Assembly (NCBI GenBank): GCA_014860725.1
Contig: JACZJD010000451.1
Location: 1-6,435 of the forward strand
DNA: 6,435 nucleotides
Source: Aquamicrobium sp.
Lineage (GTDB): Bacteria > Pseudomonadota > Alphaproteobacteria > Rhizobiales > Rhizobiaceae
Direction: 5' to 3'
Below are positions 5,873-6,435 of the stretch, piece after piece. How positions within the stretch are numbered: position 1 is the first letter of the stretch; every line of letters begins with the position of its first letter. The notes under the pieces are model-generated. The model saw only the letters and a list, made by a program, of their open reading frames with translations, made no database searches and was not told the DNA's origin. Made by a program: the position numbers and the translations under genes.

Positions 5873-6435
5873 CTGTCCCCGATGCCCCTGTCCTTGACGC
5901 CCCCGAGCAGGAATTCGCGGTTGCCGTCGCCGCCCTCGATGGGCGACGGCACGGTGCCGAGCGCCCGCCAGCCGGGCCGGTCGTCTAGCCATGCGGCGAG
6001 ATCGGCGGCGATCTTCTCGCCGTCGGCCGGGTCGCGCAGCAGCCCGCCCTTGCCGATGGCCGCCCTGCCCGCCTCGAATTGCGGCTTGACCAGCAGCACG
6101 CAGCGCGCGCCCGGCGCGGCAAGTTCGAGCGCCGGCGGCAGCGCCAGCTTCAGCGAGATGAAGCTGACGTCGGAGACGACGAAATCCGGCCGCACGCCGC
6201 CGAGATGCGAAAGCGTCAGGTCGCGGGCGTTGAGCTTTTCCAGCGCGGTCACGCGCGGGTCGGCGGCAAGCCGCGCATCGAGCTGGCCGTGGCCGACATC
6301 GAGCGCAAAGACCCTTGCCGCGCCGCGCTCCAAGAGCACCTGCGTGAAGCCGCCGGTCGAGGCCCCGACATCGAGCGCGACGGTGCCCGCGGGATCGAGG
6401 GCGAAGGCGTCGAGCCCGCGGGCACCGTCGCGCTC
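5869..6435 (-). CDS. tlyA: TlyA-family rRNA 2'-O-methyltransferase (N-terminus outside the window)
   Basis: The family methylates the 2'-O of cytidines in 16S and 23S rRNA (C1409 and C1920 in mycobacteria) and is often labelled hemolysin. 188 codons are present and the frame is open to the right edge. The S4-like RNA-binding N-terminus, probably about 60 or more residues, is missing. The FtsJ-like fold is clear: SAM loop LDVGASTGGFT (21-31 of the fragment), Asp89 in VVSDVSFISL, Lys117 in LLVKPQFEAG and Glu174 in DGNREFLL. These give three members of the K-D-K-E tetrad. A GTG inside QVLLERG (6339) is internal, not the true start. The first seven residues (ERDGARG) do not resemble the expected SRGGLKL-type segment and coincide exactly with the right arm of the inverted repeat at the window end, so they may not be genuine. 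The stop overlaps the start of the next methyltransferase gene. Confidence 0.92.
   Translation of the reverse strand, partial: ERDGARGLDAFALDPAGTVALDVGASTGGFTQVLLERGAARVFALDVGHGQLDARLAADPRVTALEKLNARDLTLSHLGGVRPDFVVSDVSFISLKLALPPALELAAPGARCVLLVKPQFEAGRAAIGKGGLLRDPADGEKIAADLAAWLDDRPGWRALGTVPSPIEGGDGNREFLLGGVKDRGIGDR
6373..6435. repeat. Perfect 21-bp inverted repeat ending exactly at the window edge
   Basis: Bases 6373-6393 and 6415-6435 are exact reverse complements of each other, separated by a 21-nt loop (6394-6414). The right arm stops at the last base of the window, so the match may extend further. The left arm encodes normal TlyA sequence (PAGTVAL), while the right arm replaces what should be a conserved stretch. 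A hairpin chimera at a contig end is the simplest reading; a genuine stem-loop within tlyA is the alternative. Confidence 0.8.

Overview
The window looks like core chromosome of a high-GC alphaproteobacterium, most likely of the Hyphomicrobiales (Rhizobiales). The evidence is the strong G/C bias at third codon positions, the rhizobial form of the aa3 oxidase subunits, an IalB-family protein beside ctaC, tldD close by, and a tlyA/TrmA-family pair. I cannot place it more finely. No rRNA, tRNA, insertion sequence, CRISPR array or phage gene is visible. I see no new multi-gene system; the less ordinary points are small.

Left part (1-1362, minus strand): the cytochrome c oxidase genes ctaC (subunit II, complete) and ctaD (subunit I, only the first 151 codons in the window), transcribed leftward as an operon with a 21-nt gap. 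A 311-nt divergent intergenic region (1363-1673) separates ctaC from a rightward gene for an exported IalB-family protein (1674-2192).

Middle (2205-4613): a 45-codon ORF for a glycine-rich membrane mini-protein lies on the minus strand (2205-2342), convergent with ialB and divergent from tldD. tldD (2433-3848) encodes the HEXXXH subunit of the TldD/TldE metalloprotease. It is followed by a CobB-type sirtuin (3903-4613), probably on the same transcript. A perfect 14-bp palindrome (2391-2404) containing a rhizobial-type -10 hexamer on each strand sits between the mini-gene and tldD.

Right part (4628-6435, minus strand): a TrmA/RlmD-family RNA m5U methyltransferase (4628-5872) follows tlyA, an rRNA 2'-O-methyltransferase gene truncated by the window edge. 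Their stop and start codons overlap by 4 nt, so the two RNA-modification genes are translationally coupled. The last 21 bases of the window are an exact inverted copy of bases 6373-6393. At that point the TlyA reading stops resembling its family, which suggests an assembly or sequencing artefact at a contig end.

Functionally the window combines aerobic respiration (ctaCD), envelope proteins (IalB and the mini-protein), protein quality control and deacylation (TldD, CobB), and ribosome/RNA methylation (TlyA, TrmA family).
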